A DNA stretch of 51,055 nt from Paracidovorax wautersii (GCA_009912175.1 WNDQ01000026.1:1-51055), one strand, 5' to 3'. Shown: positions 28,282 through 37,911, counted from the stretch's first letter. The notes: generated from the sequence alone by a model not told the origin. Numbers and translations: made by a program.

Positions 28282-29325
28282 ATGGCACACGGATTCGACA
28301 GGCGAACGGCGATCAAGGGTCTGGCGCTGGGCGGCTCGGCGCTGCTGGGCTGGCCCGCGCTGGCCCAGCAGGGCCGGCTGGTGGTCGGCACCTGGGGCGG
28401 CGACTACGCGCAGCTGCTGAGCAAGAACATCGAGACGCCGCTGCTCAAGCCCCTGGGCCTGGAGGTGGTGCAGGACCAGGCCGCCGACGCGCCGCGCCGC
28501 TCCAAGCTACTGGCCGAGCGCCGGCTGCCGCGCGGCGGCACCGACGTGCAGGCGCTGTCGGGCGACAACATGTTCGAGATGAACGAGAACGGCGCGCTGC
28601 TGGCGCTGGACTACGCCAGGCTGCCCAACGCGGCCGGCCTGATACCCAGCCTGAAGTACGCCTATGGCGTCGGCCAGATCTACTCGGGCAAGGTGATCGT
28701 CTTCAACCCGCAGAACGTCACCACACGTCCGGCCTCGTTCAAGGACGCGTTCGACCCCAAGTTCGGCAGCAAGCTGGGTTTCATCGACATCCAGCACCGC
28801 TACATCCTGACGGCCGCCTCGCTGGCGGCCACGGGCGGGACCAGCATGACGGCCTTCGAGCCGGCCAAGGCCTTGCTGCTGGCCGCCAAGAAGGGCGGCG
28901 CCCGCATCTACCCGACCAACGAGGCCTTTGCGCAAGCGCTCAAGAGCGGCGAGATCGACATCGGCATCATGTGGAAGGCGCGCGCCGTGCAATGGCAAAA
29001 AGCCGGCATCGCCTGCGACGCCGTCGCCGCCAGCGAGGGCATCCCGATGTACATCTCGGGTTTTGCCATTCCCAAGAACGCGCCCAACAAGGACGGTGCC
29101 TACGCCTACCTCAACGCCGCGCTGGACCCGGCGGCGCAACTGGCCTTTGCCACCGACATGGGCTACAACCCCTCGGTCTCCAGCGTCGTGCTGCCGCCCG
29201 ATCTGCGCACACGCGTCGGCTTCACGCCCGAAGAGGAAAAACGCCTGCTGGGCCTGGATTTCGAGGCGCTGGCGAAAAACGACGCGGCACTCAAGGACTG
29301 GTGGGACAAGGTCTTCAAGGCCTGA
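28282..29325 (+). CDS. Polyamine-type ABC transporter substrate-binding protein (PotD-like)
   Basis: 347 residues from ATG 28282 with CGGAG six bases upstream. The N-terminus FDRRTAIKGLALGGSALLG with ALAQQ is a signal peptide with an RR pair, so Tat or Sec export is possible. The mature part has VVGTWGGDYAQLLSKNIETP, the pattern of group-II binding proteins for putrescine/opine-type ligands, and ends TPEEEKRLLGLDFEAL. It delivers substrate to the permeases. It lies between the ATPase and the second permease gene. Confidence 0.88.
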   Translation: MAHGFDRRTAIKGLALGGSALLGWPALAQQGRLVVGTWGGDYAQLLSKNIETPLLKPLGLEVVQDQAADAPRRSKLLAERRLPRGGTDVQALSGDNMFEMNENGALLALDYARLPNAAGLIPSLKYAYGVGQIYSGKVIVFNPQNVTTRPASFKDAFDPKFGSKLGFIDIQHRYILTAASLAATGGTSMTAFEPAKALLLAAKKGGARIYPTNEAFAQALKSGEIDIGIMWKARAVQWQKAGIACDAVAASEGIPMYISGFAIPKNAPNKDGAYAYLNAALDPAAQLAFATDMGYNPSVSSVVLPPDLRTRVGFTPEEEKRLLGLDFEALAKNDAALKDWWDKVFKA

Positions 29326-29349
29326 GCCGCGCTGGCGCACAAGACACGC

Positions 29350-30216
29350 ATGACCCGCCCCGCCCCCTCCCACGAGCCCTGGCAGCTGGACGGCCGCAAC
29401 CTGGTCGCGCCGGCCACGCTGTTTGTCGTGCTCGGCCTGCTCGCGCCCATGGCGCTGCTGCTGCGCTACAGCGTCAACCTGTTCGTGCCCGGCCAGTTCA
29501 TGGTCGAGGGGCTGACGCTGGACAACTACCTGCGTTTTTTCACCGACCCGTTCTACCTGAACGTACTCGGCCGCACCGTGCGTGTGGCCGTGGTCTGCAC
29601 GCTGGTCTGCCTGGTCGTGGCCTTTCCGCTGGCCTATGTGCTGGCACGCACGCAAAGCCGCTTCAAGAACCTGCTGGTCATCGCCATCGTGCTGCCGCTG
29701 TTCGTGGGCAATTCGGTGCGCGCGGCCGGCTGGATGGTGGCCTTCGGCAACAAGGGCGCGCTCAACAGCCTGCTGCTGGGCGCGGGCCTGATCAACGCGC
29801 CGCTGGAGATCATGTACACCGAGCTGGCCGTGGTGGTCGGCATCATCGCGGTCAACCTGCCCTTCATGGTGCTGTCGCTGCAAGGCGTGATCGAAGGCAT
29901 CGGCCGCCACCTCGAAGAAGCGGCCTTCAACCTAGGCGCCCCGCCCGCGGCCATGTTCCGCCACGTGCTGTGGCCGCTGGCCGTGCCGGGCATCTCCGCC
30001 GGCGTGATCCTGACCTTCATCCTGGCCATGAACGCCTACGCCACGCCGGTGCTGCTGGGCGGCCCGCGTTTCCAGATGATGGGGCCGCTCGTGTTCGACC
30101 AGTTCATCCAGCAGAACAACTGGCCCTTCGGCGGTGCCATCGCCTTCATCCTGATGACCGTCACGCTGCTGCTGTCGGCCGTGGCCAACCTGCTGGTCCA
30201 GCGCCGCCGCGCCTGA
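29350..30216 (+). CDS. Polyamine-type ABC transporter permease (PotB-like)
   Basis: 288 residues with six membrane helices: the first near 17-38 (VAPATLFVVLGLLAPMALLL), then a cluster after residue 75, and an EAA loop LEEAAFNLGAPPAAMFRHVLWP near 195-216. It pairs with the PotC-like permease encoded at 26302. It ends the first unit of the island; the next promoter element begins about 120 bp later. Confidence 0.9.
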   Translation: MTRPAPSHEPWQLDGRNLVAPATLFVVLGLLAPMALLLRYSVNLFVPGQFMVEGLTLDNYLRFFTDPFYLNVLGRTVRVAVVCTLVCLVVAFPLAYVLARTQSRFKNLLVIAIVLPLFVGNSVRAAGWMVAFGNKGALNSLLLGAGLINAPLEIMYTELAVVVGIIAVNLPFMVLSLQGVIEGIGRHLEEAAFNLGAPPAAMFRHVLWPLAVPGISAGVILTFILAMNAYATPVLLGGPRFQMMGPLVFDQFIQQNNWPFGGAIAFILMTVTLLLSAVANLLVQRRRA

Positions 30217-30334
30217 GCGGCCTGACGGTGCGCGGGGTGCAGCATGGTGCATGCCCGCACCAATGCCGAGCGCCCCGGCCCCACGGCGGCGCCGTGTCCC
30301 GGTCCACGAGCCCGACAGCGCCCCGCAGCGCCCA

Positions 30335-30350
30335 TGGCATGGTTTCTGCT
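30335..30350 (+). promoter_or_regulatory. Sigma-54-like promoter (-24/-12), unit 2
   Basis: TGGCATGGTTTCTGCT is identical in all 16 bases to the element at 24937-24952, with GG-N10-GC spacing. It lies 61 bp before the DapA-family ATG. Confidence 0.5.
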
Positions 30351-30363
30351 GATAGTAACGCAA

Positions 30364-30391
30364 GATATTCCAAATATATTTAAAGAATATC
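30364..30391. promoter_or_regulatory. AT-rich palindromic operator candidate, unit 2
   Basis: A 28-bp palindrome: arms GATATTC and GAATATC around core AAATATATTT. Its left end is 29 bases from the promoter element's left end, exactly as in unit 1. It ends 20 bases before the ATG at 30411. Confidence 0.65.
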
Positions 30392-30410
30392 GCCACCCCA
30401 GGAGCCCTTC

Positions 30411-31325
30411 ATGACCCAACCCCGCTGGACCGGCGTTTTCCCGGCCGTCACCACCAAGTTCCACGCCGACGAGTCGATCGACGCGGACGGCACCATCCGC
30501 CACATCGACTTCCAGATCCGCAACGGCATCAGCGGCCTGGTCACCTGCGGCTCGCTGGGCGAGGCCAGCACGCTGACGCTGGCGGAAAAGCTCGACGTCG
30601 CGCGCATCGCGCTGGAAGCGGCCGACGGCCGCATCCCCGTGCTGGCCAACGTGTCCGAAACCAGCACGCGCGAGGTGCTGCGCTACATCGACGGCGCCAA
30701 CCAGCTGGGTGTGGCCGGCTTCATGCTCATGCCCTCGGTCATCTACGTGGCCGACGCGCGCGAGGCCATGCTCAACGTGCGCGCCATGGCCGAGGCCGCG
30801 CAAAAGCCCTGCATGGTCTACAACAACCCGGTCGCCTACCGCGTTGACCTGCTGCCCGCGCACATGGCCGCGCTGGCCGACTGCGAACACCTGGCCGCCA
30901 TCAAGGAAAGCACCGGCGACATCCGCCGCGTGACCGACCTGCGCAACGCCGTGGGCGACCGTTACCAGCTCTTCATGGGTGTGGACGACCTGGCCTTCGA
31001 GGGCCTGGCCGTGGGCTGCGACGGCCTGCTGGCCGGCGTCGGCTGCGCCTTCCCGCGCGAGACCGTGGCGCTGTTCGATCTGATGAAAGCCGGCCAGTAC
31101 GCCGAGGCGCTGGCGCTTTACCGCTGGATGGTGCCCATGCTGCACCTGGACGTCTCCAACAAGCTGGTGCAGAACCTCAAGCTGATCGACGCGCTCGTGG
31201 GCGTCGGCAGCGAACACATGCGCCGCCCGCGCCTGCCGCTGGTGGGCGAGGAACGCGCCTACGTCGAGCGCGTGGTGCGCCAGGCGCTGGCCACGCGGCC
31301 CGAGCCGTACCGCTCGCAGCCCTGA
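30411..31325 (+). CDS. DapA-family lyase/deaminase, candidate pyrroline-4-hydroxy-2-carboxylate deaminase
   Basis: 304 residues, full-length TIM barrel of the dihydrodipicolinate-synthase/N-acetylneuraminate-lyase family. Visible: GSLGE (47-51), the Tyr in MVYNNP (Tyr 137) and Schiff-base Lys 165 (AAIKESTGD). In hydroxyproline clusters a DapA paralogue converts 1-pyrroline-4-hydroxy-2-carboxylate to 2-oxoglutarate semialdehyde and ammonia; the neighbouring oxidase, epimerase and reductase genes favour this role. The semialdehyde dehydrogenase needed to finish that pathway is not in the window. Start ATG 30411 follows CCAGGAG. Confidence 0.82.
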   Translation: MTQPRWTGVFPAVTTKFHADESIDADGTIRHIDFQIRNGISGLVTCGSLGEASTLTLAEKLDVARIALEAADGRIPVLANVSETSTREVLRYIDGANQLGVAGFMLMPSVIYVADAREAMLNVRAMAEAAQKPCMVYNNPVAYRVDLLPAHMAALADCEHLAAIKESTGDIRRVTDLRNAVGDRYQLFMGVDDLAFEGLAVGCDGLLAGVGCAFPRETVALFDLMKAGQYAEALALYRWMVPMLHLDVSNKLVQNLKLIDALVGVGSEHMRRPRLPLVGEERAYVERVVRQALATRPEPYRSQP

Positions 31326-31361
31326 GAACCTGTTCACGAGGTGGCCTACCATCGGCTCGCC

Positions 31362-32639
31362 ATGACCACGCCAACGCCCGCCCCTTCCGACATCGACATC
31401 GACGTGCTGGTGATCGGCGCCGGCATCATCGGCGCCATGGCCGCGTGCTATCTGCAGCGCGCGGGCCGCTCGGTCGTGCTGCTGGAGCGCGAGGCGGTGG
31501 CGGCCGGCGCCAGCGCGGGCAACGCCGGCATCCTGGCCTTTCCCGAGATCACGCCGATGGCCGCGCCCGACCTGCTGCGCAAGGTGCCGCGCTGGCTGGC
31601 CGATCCGCTCGGGCCGCTGGCCATCCGCCCGGCCTATGCGCTGCGCATCGCGCCCTGGCTCTGGCGTTTCTGGCGCGCCAGCCAGCCCCAGGCCCAGGCC
31701 CGCGCGCTGGCCGCGCAGACCGCGCTGATGCACCTCGCACAGGCCGAAATGGCAGCGCTGATGGCCCTGCCCACGCTGGCGCCGCATTTTCGCCAGACGG
31801 GCACGCTCGACCTCTACGACAGCGCAGCCAGCCTGCAGGCCGCGCAACCCGCCTGGGCCGCCCGCGCCCGGGCCGGCTTCGCCTTCGAGCGCATTGGCCG
31901 GGCCGACATCGAGCGGCTGCAGCCCGGCCTGGCGCCGCGCTTCGCGCACGGCTACTTTTCGCCGGCCGGCACGCAGATCCAGGAGCCGCGCCGCTTCGCC
32001 GAGGCCATCGCCGAACTCGCCCGCCACCACGGCGCCCAGGTGCGCCACGGCACGGCAACCCATCTCGCCGCCGATGCGCAGGGCGCCACCGTCACGCTCG
32101 CCGACGGCCAGCGCCTGCGGGCCCGGGCCGTGGTGGTGGCCTGCGGCGCCTGGTCGCGTCCACTGGCCGCCAGCCTGGGCGACGCCGTGCCGCTGGACAC
32201 CGAGCGCGGCTACAACACCACGCTGCCGCTGCAGGCCTTCGAGCTGCAGCGCCAGCTCTACTTCAACGACCATGCCTTCGTCGTCACACCGCTGGCCACC
32301 GGCATCCGTGTGGGCGGCGCGGTGGAGCTGGGCGGCCTGACGCTGCCGCCCAACCCGGCGCGCGCGCAGGCCCTGCTGGCCAAGGCCGGGCAGTTTCTGC
32401 CCGGACTTGACACGCGGGGCGGCCAGTCCTGGATGGGCTTTCGTCCCTCGCTGCCCGACAGCCTGCCCGTGATCGGCCACGCCTCGCGCAGCCGCCATGT
32501 CGTTTACGCTTTCGGCCATGGCCACCTCGGCCTCACGCAGTCGGCCGGCACGGCGCGCCTGGTGGCCGAGCTGGTGGGCGGGCAGCCGCCGTCGATCGTG
32601 CTCGACGCCTTCAGCGCTACCCGCTTCGCGCGGCATTGA
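31362..32639 (+). CDS. FAD-dependent D-amino-acid oxidase/dehydrogenase, candidate D-hydroxyproline oxidase
   Basis: 425 residues. The N-terminal dinucleotide fold has [18 protein letters not shown] (GxGxxG at 19-24) then an acidic residue ending the second strand (LLERE). Near the C-terminus [17 protein letters not shown] and [11 protein letters not shown] are the FAD and substrate signatures of the DadA/DAO group. In the proposed pathway it oxidises cis-4-hydroxy-D-proline. The ATG at 31362 is chosen; an in-frame GTG 21 bases upstream is possible. Its stop is next to the epimerase ATG. Confidence 0.85.
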   Translation: MTTPTPAPSDIDIDVLVIGAGIIGAMAACYLQRAGRSVVLLEREAVAAGASAGNAGILAFPEITPMAAPDLLRKVPRWLADPLGPLAIRPAYALRIAPWLWRFWRASQPQAQARALAAQTALMHLAQAEMAALMALPTLAPHFRQTGTLDLYDSAASLQAAQPAWAARARAGFAFERIGRADIERLQPGLAPRFAHGYFSPAGTQIQEPRRFAEAIAELARHHGAQVRHGTATHLAADAQGATVTLADGQRLRARAVVVACGAWSRPLAASLGDAVPLDTERGYNTTLPLQAFELQRQLYFNDHAFVVTPLATGIRVGGAVELGGLTLPPNPARAQALLAKAGQFLPGLDTRGGQSWMGFRPSLPDSLPVIGHASRSRHVVYAFGHGHLGLTQSAGTARLVAELVGGQPPSIVLDAFSATRFARH

Positions 32640-32642
32640 CCC

Positions 32643-33583
32643 ATGAAAAAAATCCACGTCATCGACACCCACACCGGCGGCGAGCCCACGCGGCTGGTCA
32701 TCGGCGGCTTTCCCAACCTGGGCTCGGGCAGCATGGCCGAGCGCCGCGCGCGGCTGGCCGAGCACTTCGACGACTGGCGCGCCGCCACCGCGCTGGAGCC
32801 GCGCGGCAGCGACGTCATGGTCGGCGCGCTGCTGTGCAAGCCGGTCGACCCGGCCCACGCCGCCGGCGTGATCTTCTTCAACAACAGCGGCTACCTGGGC
32901 ATGTGCGGCCACGGCACCATCGGCCTGGTCGCCTCGCTGGCCTACCTGGGCCGCATCGGGCCGGGCGATCACGTCATCGAAACGCCCGTGGGCGACGTGC
33001 GCGCCACGCTGCACCCCGACGGCAGCGTCAGCGTGCACAACGTGCCGGCCTACCGGCTGCACCACGCCGTGACGGTGGACGTGCCTGGCTTGGGCCCCGT
33101 CACGGGCGACGTGGCCTGGGGCGGCAACTGGTTCTTCCTGATCAGCGACCACGGCCAGCGTGTGCACGGCGACCACCTCGACGCGCTCACCCACTACGCC
33201 TGGACCGTGCGCCAGGCGCTGGCCGCGCAGGGCATCACCGGCGCGCAAGGCGCCGAGATCGACCACATCGAACTGTTCGCGGACGACCCCGAAGCCGACA
33301 GCCGCAACTTCGTGCCCTGCCCCGGCCGCGCCTACGACCGCTCGCCCTGCGGCACCGGCACCAGCGCCAAGCTGGCCTGCCTGGCCGCCGACGGCAAGCT
33401 GGCGCCCGGGCAGAGGCCAGCATCATCGGCAGCGTGTTCGAGGCCCACTACCAGCCCGCGCCCACCGCGCCCGACGGCATCGCCCGCATCCTGCCCACGC
33501 TGCGCGGCCGCGCCCACCTGAGCGCCGAAGCGACGCTGCTGATCGAAGAAACCGACCCCTTTGCCTGGGGCATCAGGCTGTAA
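32643..33583 (+). pseudogene. 4-hydroxyproline 2-epimerase/proline racemase family, broken near the 3' end
   Basis: The first ~256 residues are a proline-racemase-family protein: [13 protein letters not shown], Cys 88 in [13 protein letters not shown] and Cys 236 in [13 protein letters not shown]. The two catalytic Cys fit an epimerase (a Thr at the second place would mean a dehydratase). The frame breaks at about 33411-33416. The missing tail, [14 protein letters not shown] to [10 protein letters not shown], continues in another frame to TAA 33581-33583. Compared with the usual GKLAPGQ-x-W-x-x-SIIGS order, about ten bases seem lost. It would interconvert L- and D-hydroxyproline. The zero-frame product would end early with a wrong tail at 33521. 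Confidence 0.82.
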
Positions 33584-33679
33584 ACGCCCCATGTGCGTCG
33601 TGTCGGGCTACGCTCTGGCTTGCGGCGCCTGGCCGCTAAGAACGTGTTGACGATCTCAACGCCCCAAGGACCCACCGCC

Positions 33680-34711
33680 ATGACCGCCGCCCGCCCCGAC
33701 ACCACCGACGTCCTGATCCCGCTGCCCGAACTGCAAACCCAATGCGCGCAGGTGTTGCAGCGCCTGGGCGTGTCGGTGGCCCACGCCGACGCCATGGCGC
33801 GCGTGATCGCGGCGGGCCAGCGCGACGCCTGCGCCTCGCACGGCGTGTACCGGCTGCTGACCTGCGCCCACACCGTGCGCGCCGGGCGCGTGGTGCTCGA
33901 CGCCGAGCCCGTGGTGGACGCACCGGGCGGCCCCGTGGTGCGGGTGAACGCGGGCTTCGGCTTTGCGCCGCTGGCCTTCGAGCGCGGCCTGCCGCACCTG
34001 GTCGAAGCCGCGCGCACGCATGGGCTGGCGGCGCTGGCGATCAACCACTGCTTTCATTTCTCGGCGCTGTGGCCCGAGGTCGAGGCCGTCACCGCGCACG
34101 GCCTGGCCGCGCTCGCGCTCACGCCCAGCCACGCCTGGGTGGCGCCGGCCGGCGGCCGCGTGCCGGTGTTCGGCACCAACCCCATCGCCTTCGGCTGGCC
34201 GCGGCCCGGCCCCTTTCCCTTCGTGTTCGACTTCGCCACCAGCGCCATCGCGCGCGGCGACCTGGAGCTGCACCGGCGCGCCGGCACCCCCCTGCCCGAA
34301 GGCTGCGGCGTGAACGCGCACGGCCACCCCAGCACCGACGCGCAGGCCGTGGCCGATGGCGCCATGCTGGCCTTTGGCGGCCACAAGGGCTCGGCGCTGG
34401 CGGCCATGGTCAAGCTGATGGCCGGCGCCCTGGTTGGCGACTGGACCAGCCGCGAATCGCTGGCTTTTGACGCCGGCGCGGGCGCCGCGCCCTGCCACGG
34501 CGAGCTGGTGCTGGCCTTCGATCCGGCCCGGCTGTCCGGCGGCAACCCGGCGCCGAACCAGGCCCGCGCCGAAGCGATGTTCGAGGCCATCACCGGCCAG
34601 GGCACACGCCTGCCCTCGCAGCGGCGCTACGCCGCGCGCCAGCGCAGCGCGGCCGACGGCGTGCGCGTGCCGCGTGCGCTGTGGGACGAGGTCTCGGCGC
34701 TGGGCGCCTGA
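33680..34711 (+). CDS. Ldh/malate dehydrogenase-like family oxidoreductase, candidate pyrroline-2-carboxylate reductase
   Basis: 343 residues from ATG 33680 with AAGGA upstream; earlier in-frame starts to 33593 overlap nothing conserved. Members of the Ldh_2 family use NAD(P)H without a Rossmann fold. The motif NHCFHFSALWPEVE (122-135) carries the catalytic His and resembles the piperideine/pyrroline-2-carboxylate reductases (DpkA/LhpI) more than malate dehydrogenases. Also seen: FGTNPIAFGWP, FDFATSAIARGD and FGGHKGSALAAMV. In hydroxyproline/proline clusters it reduces the cyclic imine to proline. Confidence 0.85.
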   Translation: MTAARPDTTDVLIPLPELQTQCAQVLQRLGVSVAHADAMARVIAAGQRDACASHGVYRLLTCAHTVRAGRVVLDAEPVVDAPGGPVVRVNAGFGFAPLAFERGLPHLVEAARTHGLAALAINHCFHFSALWPEVEAVTAHGLAALALTPSHAWVAPAGGRVPVFGTNPIAFGWPRPGPFPFVFDFATSAIARGDLELHRRAGTPLPEGCGVNAHGHPSTDAQAVADGAMLAFGGHKGSALAAMVKLMAGALVGDWTSRESLAFDAGAGAAPCHGELVLAFDPARLSGGNPAPNQARAEAMFEAITGQGTRLPSQRRYAARQRSAADGVRVPRALWDEVSALGA

Positions 34712-34768
34712 CGCGCGCCGCGCCGCACGGCCCTGCCGACTCGGGTCCGCAACACGCGCTTTCCCGAA

Positions 34769-34784
34769 TGGCATCCGTCTTGCT
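34769..34784 (+). promoter_or_regulatory. Sigma-54-like promoter (-24/-12), unit 3
   Basis: TGGCATCCGTCTTGCT keeps TGGCA and a perfect TTGCT with GG-N10-GC spacing. Of the three elements this is the best -12 match. It precedes the TRAP transporter genes. Confidence 0.5.
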
Positions 34785-34787
34785 AAT

Positions 34788-34812
34788 ACTTCATAAATAT
34801 ATTTGAAATATC
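34788..34812. promoter_or_regulatory. AT-rich palindromic operator candidate, unit 3
   Basis: Core AAATATATTT (34795-34804) flanked by imperfect arms ATACTTCAT and GAAATATC. The core is identical to unit 2, but lies 11 bases closer to the promoter element than in units 1 and 2, about one helical turn. Confidence 0.5.
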
Positions 34813-34922
34813 CCAAAGAGAGCGCACGGCCACGACCCCGGGGTCCGCCGTGCACCAAGCCCAGGCAAGGGCGCACACAAATCGCACCTTGCCGTCCGCC
34901 CGCCACGGAGAGCACCACGACC

Positions 34923-35561
34923 ATGCCCGACACCACCCCGCCCCCGTCCTCCGCGGCTTCACGCACGCGCCATCGCGGCGTGGCCTGGGTGCTGCGCGCA
35001 TCGGACGCCCTGCTAGCCATCGAGCGCCGCGCGCTGGGCGGCCTGATGGCGCTGCTGGTGGCGCTCATCCTGCTCAACGTGGTCACGCGCTACGGCGGCG
35101 CGCCGCTGTACTGGGTCGACGAGGCCTCGGTCTATTGCGTGGTCTGGCTCACCTTCGTCGGCGCCTCGGCGATGACGCGGCTGCGGCTGGATTTCTCGGT
35201 CGGCCTGCTGACCGACCGGTTCAGCGGGCGCGGGCGCCGTGCCGCGCGTGCCGTGGCATCCGGCGGCGTGCTGGTGTTCGGCCTGGCGTTGCTGGCCATG
35301 TGCTGGCTGTGGATGGACCCGCTGGGCATCGCGCGCATGGGTTTCGACGCCCGCGAATACGCGGCCGAGTCCTTCAACTTCCTCTACACCGAACGCACGC
35401 AGACGCTGGAGTGGCCGCTGTGGGTGCTGCAGCTGACCATTCCGTTGTTTGCGCTGGGCATGAGCGTGCACGCGCTCGCCAATCTGCTCGAAGACCTCGG
35501 ACTGGCGCTGCCGCGCGCCTACGCCGAGTTCCACGTCGCCACGGCCGACGCCGTCAACTGA
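34923..35561 (+). CDS. TRAP transporter small permease (DctQ-type)
   Basis: 212 residues from ATG 34923. Four membrane helices are seen: about 35-52 (LGGLMALLVALILLNVVT), 65-85, 107-130 and 163-186. The WVDEASVYCVVWLTFVGASA segment is typical of DctQ. With DctM it forms the membrane part of a sodium-driven tripartite transporter for carboxylates or related acids. An in-frame upstream extension to 34803 overlaps the palindrome and is rejected. The next gene starts 24 bases after the stop. Confidence 0.88.
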   Translation: MPDTTPPPSSAASRTRHRGVAWVLRASDALLAIERRALGGLMALLVALILLNVVTRYGGAPLYWVDEASVYCVVWLTFVGASAMTRLRLDFSVGLLTDRFSGRGRRAARAVASGGVLVFGLALLAMCWLWMDPLGIARMGFDAREYAAESFNFLYTERTQTLEWPLWVLQLTIPLFALGMSVHALANLLEDLGLALPRAYAEFHVATADAVN

Positions 35562-35585
35562 CCCGCCAACCCGGAGCAAGAAGCC

Positions 35586-36851
35586 ATGCTGACCTCGGTT
35601 TTCTTTCTGGTCGTGCTGTTCGCGGACGTGCCCATCGGGGTCTGCCTGTGCCTGGCCGGCGTGTTCTACATCTTCAGCACGGGCAACACCGTGCTGCTGC
35701 AGTCCTTTCCCACGCAGCTCTTCGGCGGCGTCGACAGCTACGGGCTGATCGCCATTCCGCTGTTCATCCTGATCGGCGAGATCATGAACAGCGGCGGCAT
35801 CACGCGCCGGCTGGTCGACCTGGCCATGGCCTTCGTCGGTGCCGTGCGGGGCGGGCTGGCCTACGTCAACATCCTGGCCAACATGATGGCCTCGTCCATC
35901 ATCGGTTCGGCCACGGCGCAGGTGGCCATCATGTCGCAGGTGATGGTGCCCGAGATGGAAAAGCAGGGCTACGACAAGACCTTCGCGGCGGGCCTGACGG
36001 TGTATGGCGGCATGCTCGGACCCATCATTCCGCCGTCGGTCATGTTCGTGGTCTACAGCGTGCTCGCGCAGGTGGCCGTGGGCGACATGCTGGTGGCCGG
36101 CATCCTGCCCGGCCTCTTGCTGACGGTGCTGTTCTTCGGCGTCATCGCCGTCATGGGGCTGTTCTACGACTACCCGCGCAGCGCGCGCCGCACGCTGCGC
36201 GAGCGCGCCCGCACCGCGCTGGCGGCCAGCCCCACGCTGCTCATCCCCGTCGTGCTGGTCGGCTCCATCCTGAGCGGCCTGGCCAACCCGACCGAGGCCG
36301 CGGCCGTGGGCGCGCTGGCCGCCGCGCTGGTCGGGCGCTACGTCACGCGCGAATTCCACTGGCGCAGCCTGCCGGCCATCCTGCTGCGCTCGGCGGTGTA
36401 CTCGGCCATCGTGCTGTTCCTGGTGGCCGCCGCCGCGGTGTTCTCGTGGCTGCTGATCTACGGCAAGGTGCCGCAGGCCGTCACCGCCTGGGTGCAGACC
36501 GTGGCGCACGACCCGCTCACCTTCCTGCTGCTCATCAACGTGGTGCTGCTGGTCATCGGCACCGTGATCGACGGCATTCCCGGCCTGATCATGACCGTGC
36601 CCATCCTGCTGCCCATCGCCACCGGCGTGTACGGCATCGACCCGGTGCATTTCGGCGTGGTGGTGGTCATCAACCTCGTGCTCGGGCTGATGTCGCCGCC
36701 CGTGGGCCTGAGCTTCTTCGTGGCCGCCGCGGTCACCGGCGCCAAGCCCGGAAAGATGTTCATCGTCACGCTGCCCTTCTTCCTCATCAGCTGCGTGGCG
36801 CTGGTGGTGCTGTCGTTCTTTCCGTGGCTGTCGACCGGATTGATCCGCTAG
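35586..36851 (+). CDS. TRAP transporter large permease (DctM-type)
   Basis: 421 residues with about twelve membrane helices. Family signatures: PLFILIGEIMNSGGITRRLVD near 58-78, MMASSIIGSATAQVAIMSQVMVPEM (N-terminal discontinuous helix), GLTVYGGMLGPIIPPSV, LANPTEAAAVGAL, and MSPPVGLSFFVAA near the end. It is the transport channel of the TRAP system. GGAGCAAGAAGCC precedes the ATG at 35586. Confidence 0.93.
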   Translation: MLTSVFFLVVLFADVPIGVCLCLAGVFYIFSTGNTVLLQSFPTQLFGGVDSYGLIAIPLFILIGEIMNSGGITRRLVDLAMAFVGAVRGGLAYVNILANMMASSIIGSATAQVAIMSQVMVPEMEKQGYDKTFAAGLTVYGGMLGPIIPPSVMFVVYSVLAQVAVGDMLVAGILPGLLLTVLFFGVIAVMGLFYDYPRSARRTLRERARTALAASPTLLIPVVLVGSILSGLANPTEAAAVGALAAALVGRYVTREFHWRSLPAILLRSAVYSAIVLFLVAAAAVFSWLLIYGKVPQAVTAWVQTVAHDPLTFLLLINVVLLVIGTVIDGIPGLIMTVPILLPIATGVYGIDPVHFGVVVVINLVLGLMSPPVGLSFFVAAAVTGAKPGKMFIVTLPFFLISCVALVVLSFFPWLSTGLIR

Positions 36852-36906
36852 CCCTTCCGCTTTTCCTGCCGTCCCCCTCTCCTCCTCAACCGATCCGGAG
36901 CTCCCC

Positions 36907-37911
36907 ATGTCCGCACCCAACCGCCGCCGCTTCGTCCAGACCCTTGCCTGCGCCGCCGCCACCGGGCCGCTGGCCGTCGCCCTGCCCGCGCGCGCCCAGG
37001 CCACGCGTGAATTCCGACTGGGGCTGATCGCGCCCGCCGGCCATTCGTGGAACCGCGCCGCGCTGGCCTTCGCCGAGGCCTTGAAGAAAGAGACGGACGG
37101 GCGCCTGAGCGCGACCGTCTTCCACTCGGGCCAGCTCGGCAACGAGTCGGCCATGATGCAGCAGCTGCAGTCGGGCGCGCTGGACATGGGCTGGATCCAG
37201 GCGGCCGAGCTCGGCTCGCGCGTGGCGTCGGTGGCCGCCATCAACGCGCCCTACCTGGTGCGCTCGACCCCGGCCGTCGCCAAGCTGGTGCGCACGCCCG
37301 CCGCGCTCAAGCTGCTGGAGGCGCTGCCGCGCGAGACCGGCACCGTCGGCCTGGGCTGGGGCATCACCGGCATGCGGGTGGTCTTTGCCACGCGCGACAT
37401 CAACACGCCCACCGACCTCAAGGGCCTGAAGCTGCGCATCAACCCCACGCCGGTCTACCGCGACTTCTACCAGTTGCTGGGCGCCGCGCCCACGCCCATC
37501 CCCACGCCCGCCGTGTTCGACGCCATGACCAACGGCCAGGTCGACGGGCTGGAGGCCGACATCGAGTTCTCGTGGAACCAGCGTTTCGACAAGGTCGCCA
37601 AGAGCCTGCTGCCCATGAACGCGCTGTTCATGCCCTTCGCGCCGCTGGTCTCGGGCCGCGTGTGGCAGGGGCTGGACGCCAAGGACAAGGACATCATCCG
37701 CGGCCTGGTGGCGCAGTCGCTGGCCGCGCAGATCGACGACATCGTCACCACCGAGGCCGGCCTGATCGACAAGTTCAAGCAGTCGGGCATCGCCTTCAAG
37801 AGCGGCGAGGGCTACGATCCGCGGCCCGTCATCGAGGCTTTCGACCAGATCTGGCTGCCCAAGGCCCCGCAGATCGCCGAGCTGCGCAAGCTGGGCGCCA
37901 CGCTGGCCTGA
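36907..37911 (+). CDS. TRAP transporter substrate-binding protein (DctP-type)
   Basis: 334 residues. The Sec or Tat signal is about 1-31 (NRRRFVQTLACAAATGPLAV, then LPARAQA). The mature protein shows HSWNRAALAFAEALKKETDGR, GQLGNESAMMQQLQSGALDMG and LKGLKLRINPTPVYRDFY, in which the Arg should bind the ligand's carboxylate. The order here is Q, M, P. Ligand: in this context a small carboxylic or imino acid, but that is inference. ATG 36907 follows GGAG. Confidence 0.9.
   Translation: MSAPNRRRFVQTLACAAATGPLAVALPARAQATREFRLGLIAPAGHSWNRAALAFAEALKKETDGRLSATVFHSGQLGNESAMMQQLQSGALDMGWIQAAELGSRVASVAAINAPYLVRSTPAVAKLVRTPAALKLLEALPRETGTVGLGWGITGMRVVFATRDINTPTDLKGLKLRINPTPVYRDFYQLLGAAPTPIPTPAVFDAMTNGQVDGLEADIEFSWNQRFDKVAKSLLPMNALFMPFAPLVSGRVWQGLDAKDKDIIRGLVAQSLAAQIDDIVTTEAGLIDKFKQSGIAFKSGEGYDPRPVIEAFDQIWLPKAPQIAELRKLGATLA

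Noticed and set aside
30036-33266. Very long (1076-codon) minus-strand ORF
   Set aside because: It lies opposite the hydroxyproline-type genes, is composed of G/H/V/R/A-rich shadow sequence, and spans several real genes including an intergenic region.
35013-37244. 743-codon minus-strand ORF rich in H, Q, D and E
   Set aside because: Antisense to the TRAP transporter genes, with typical shadow composition.
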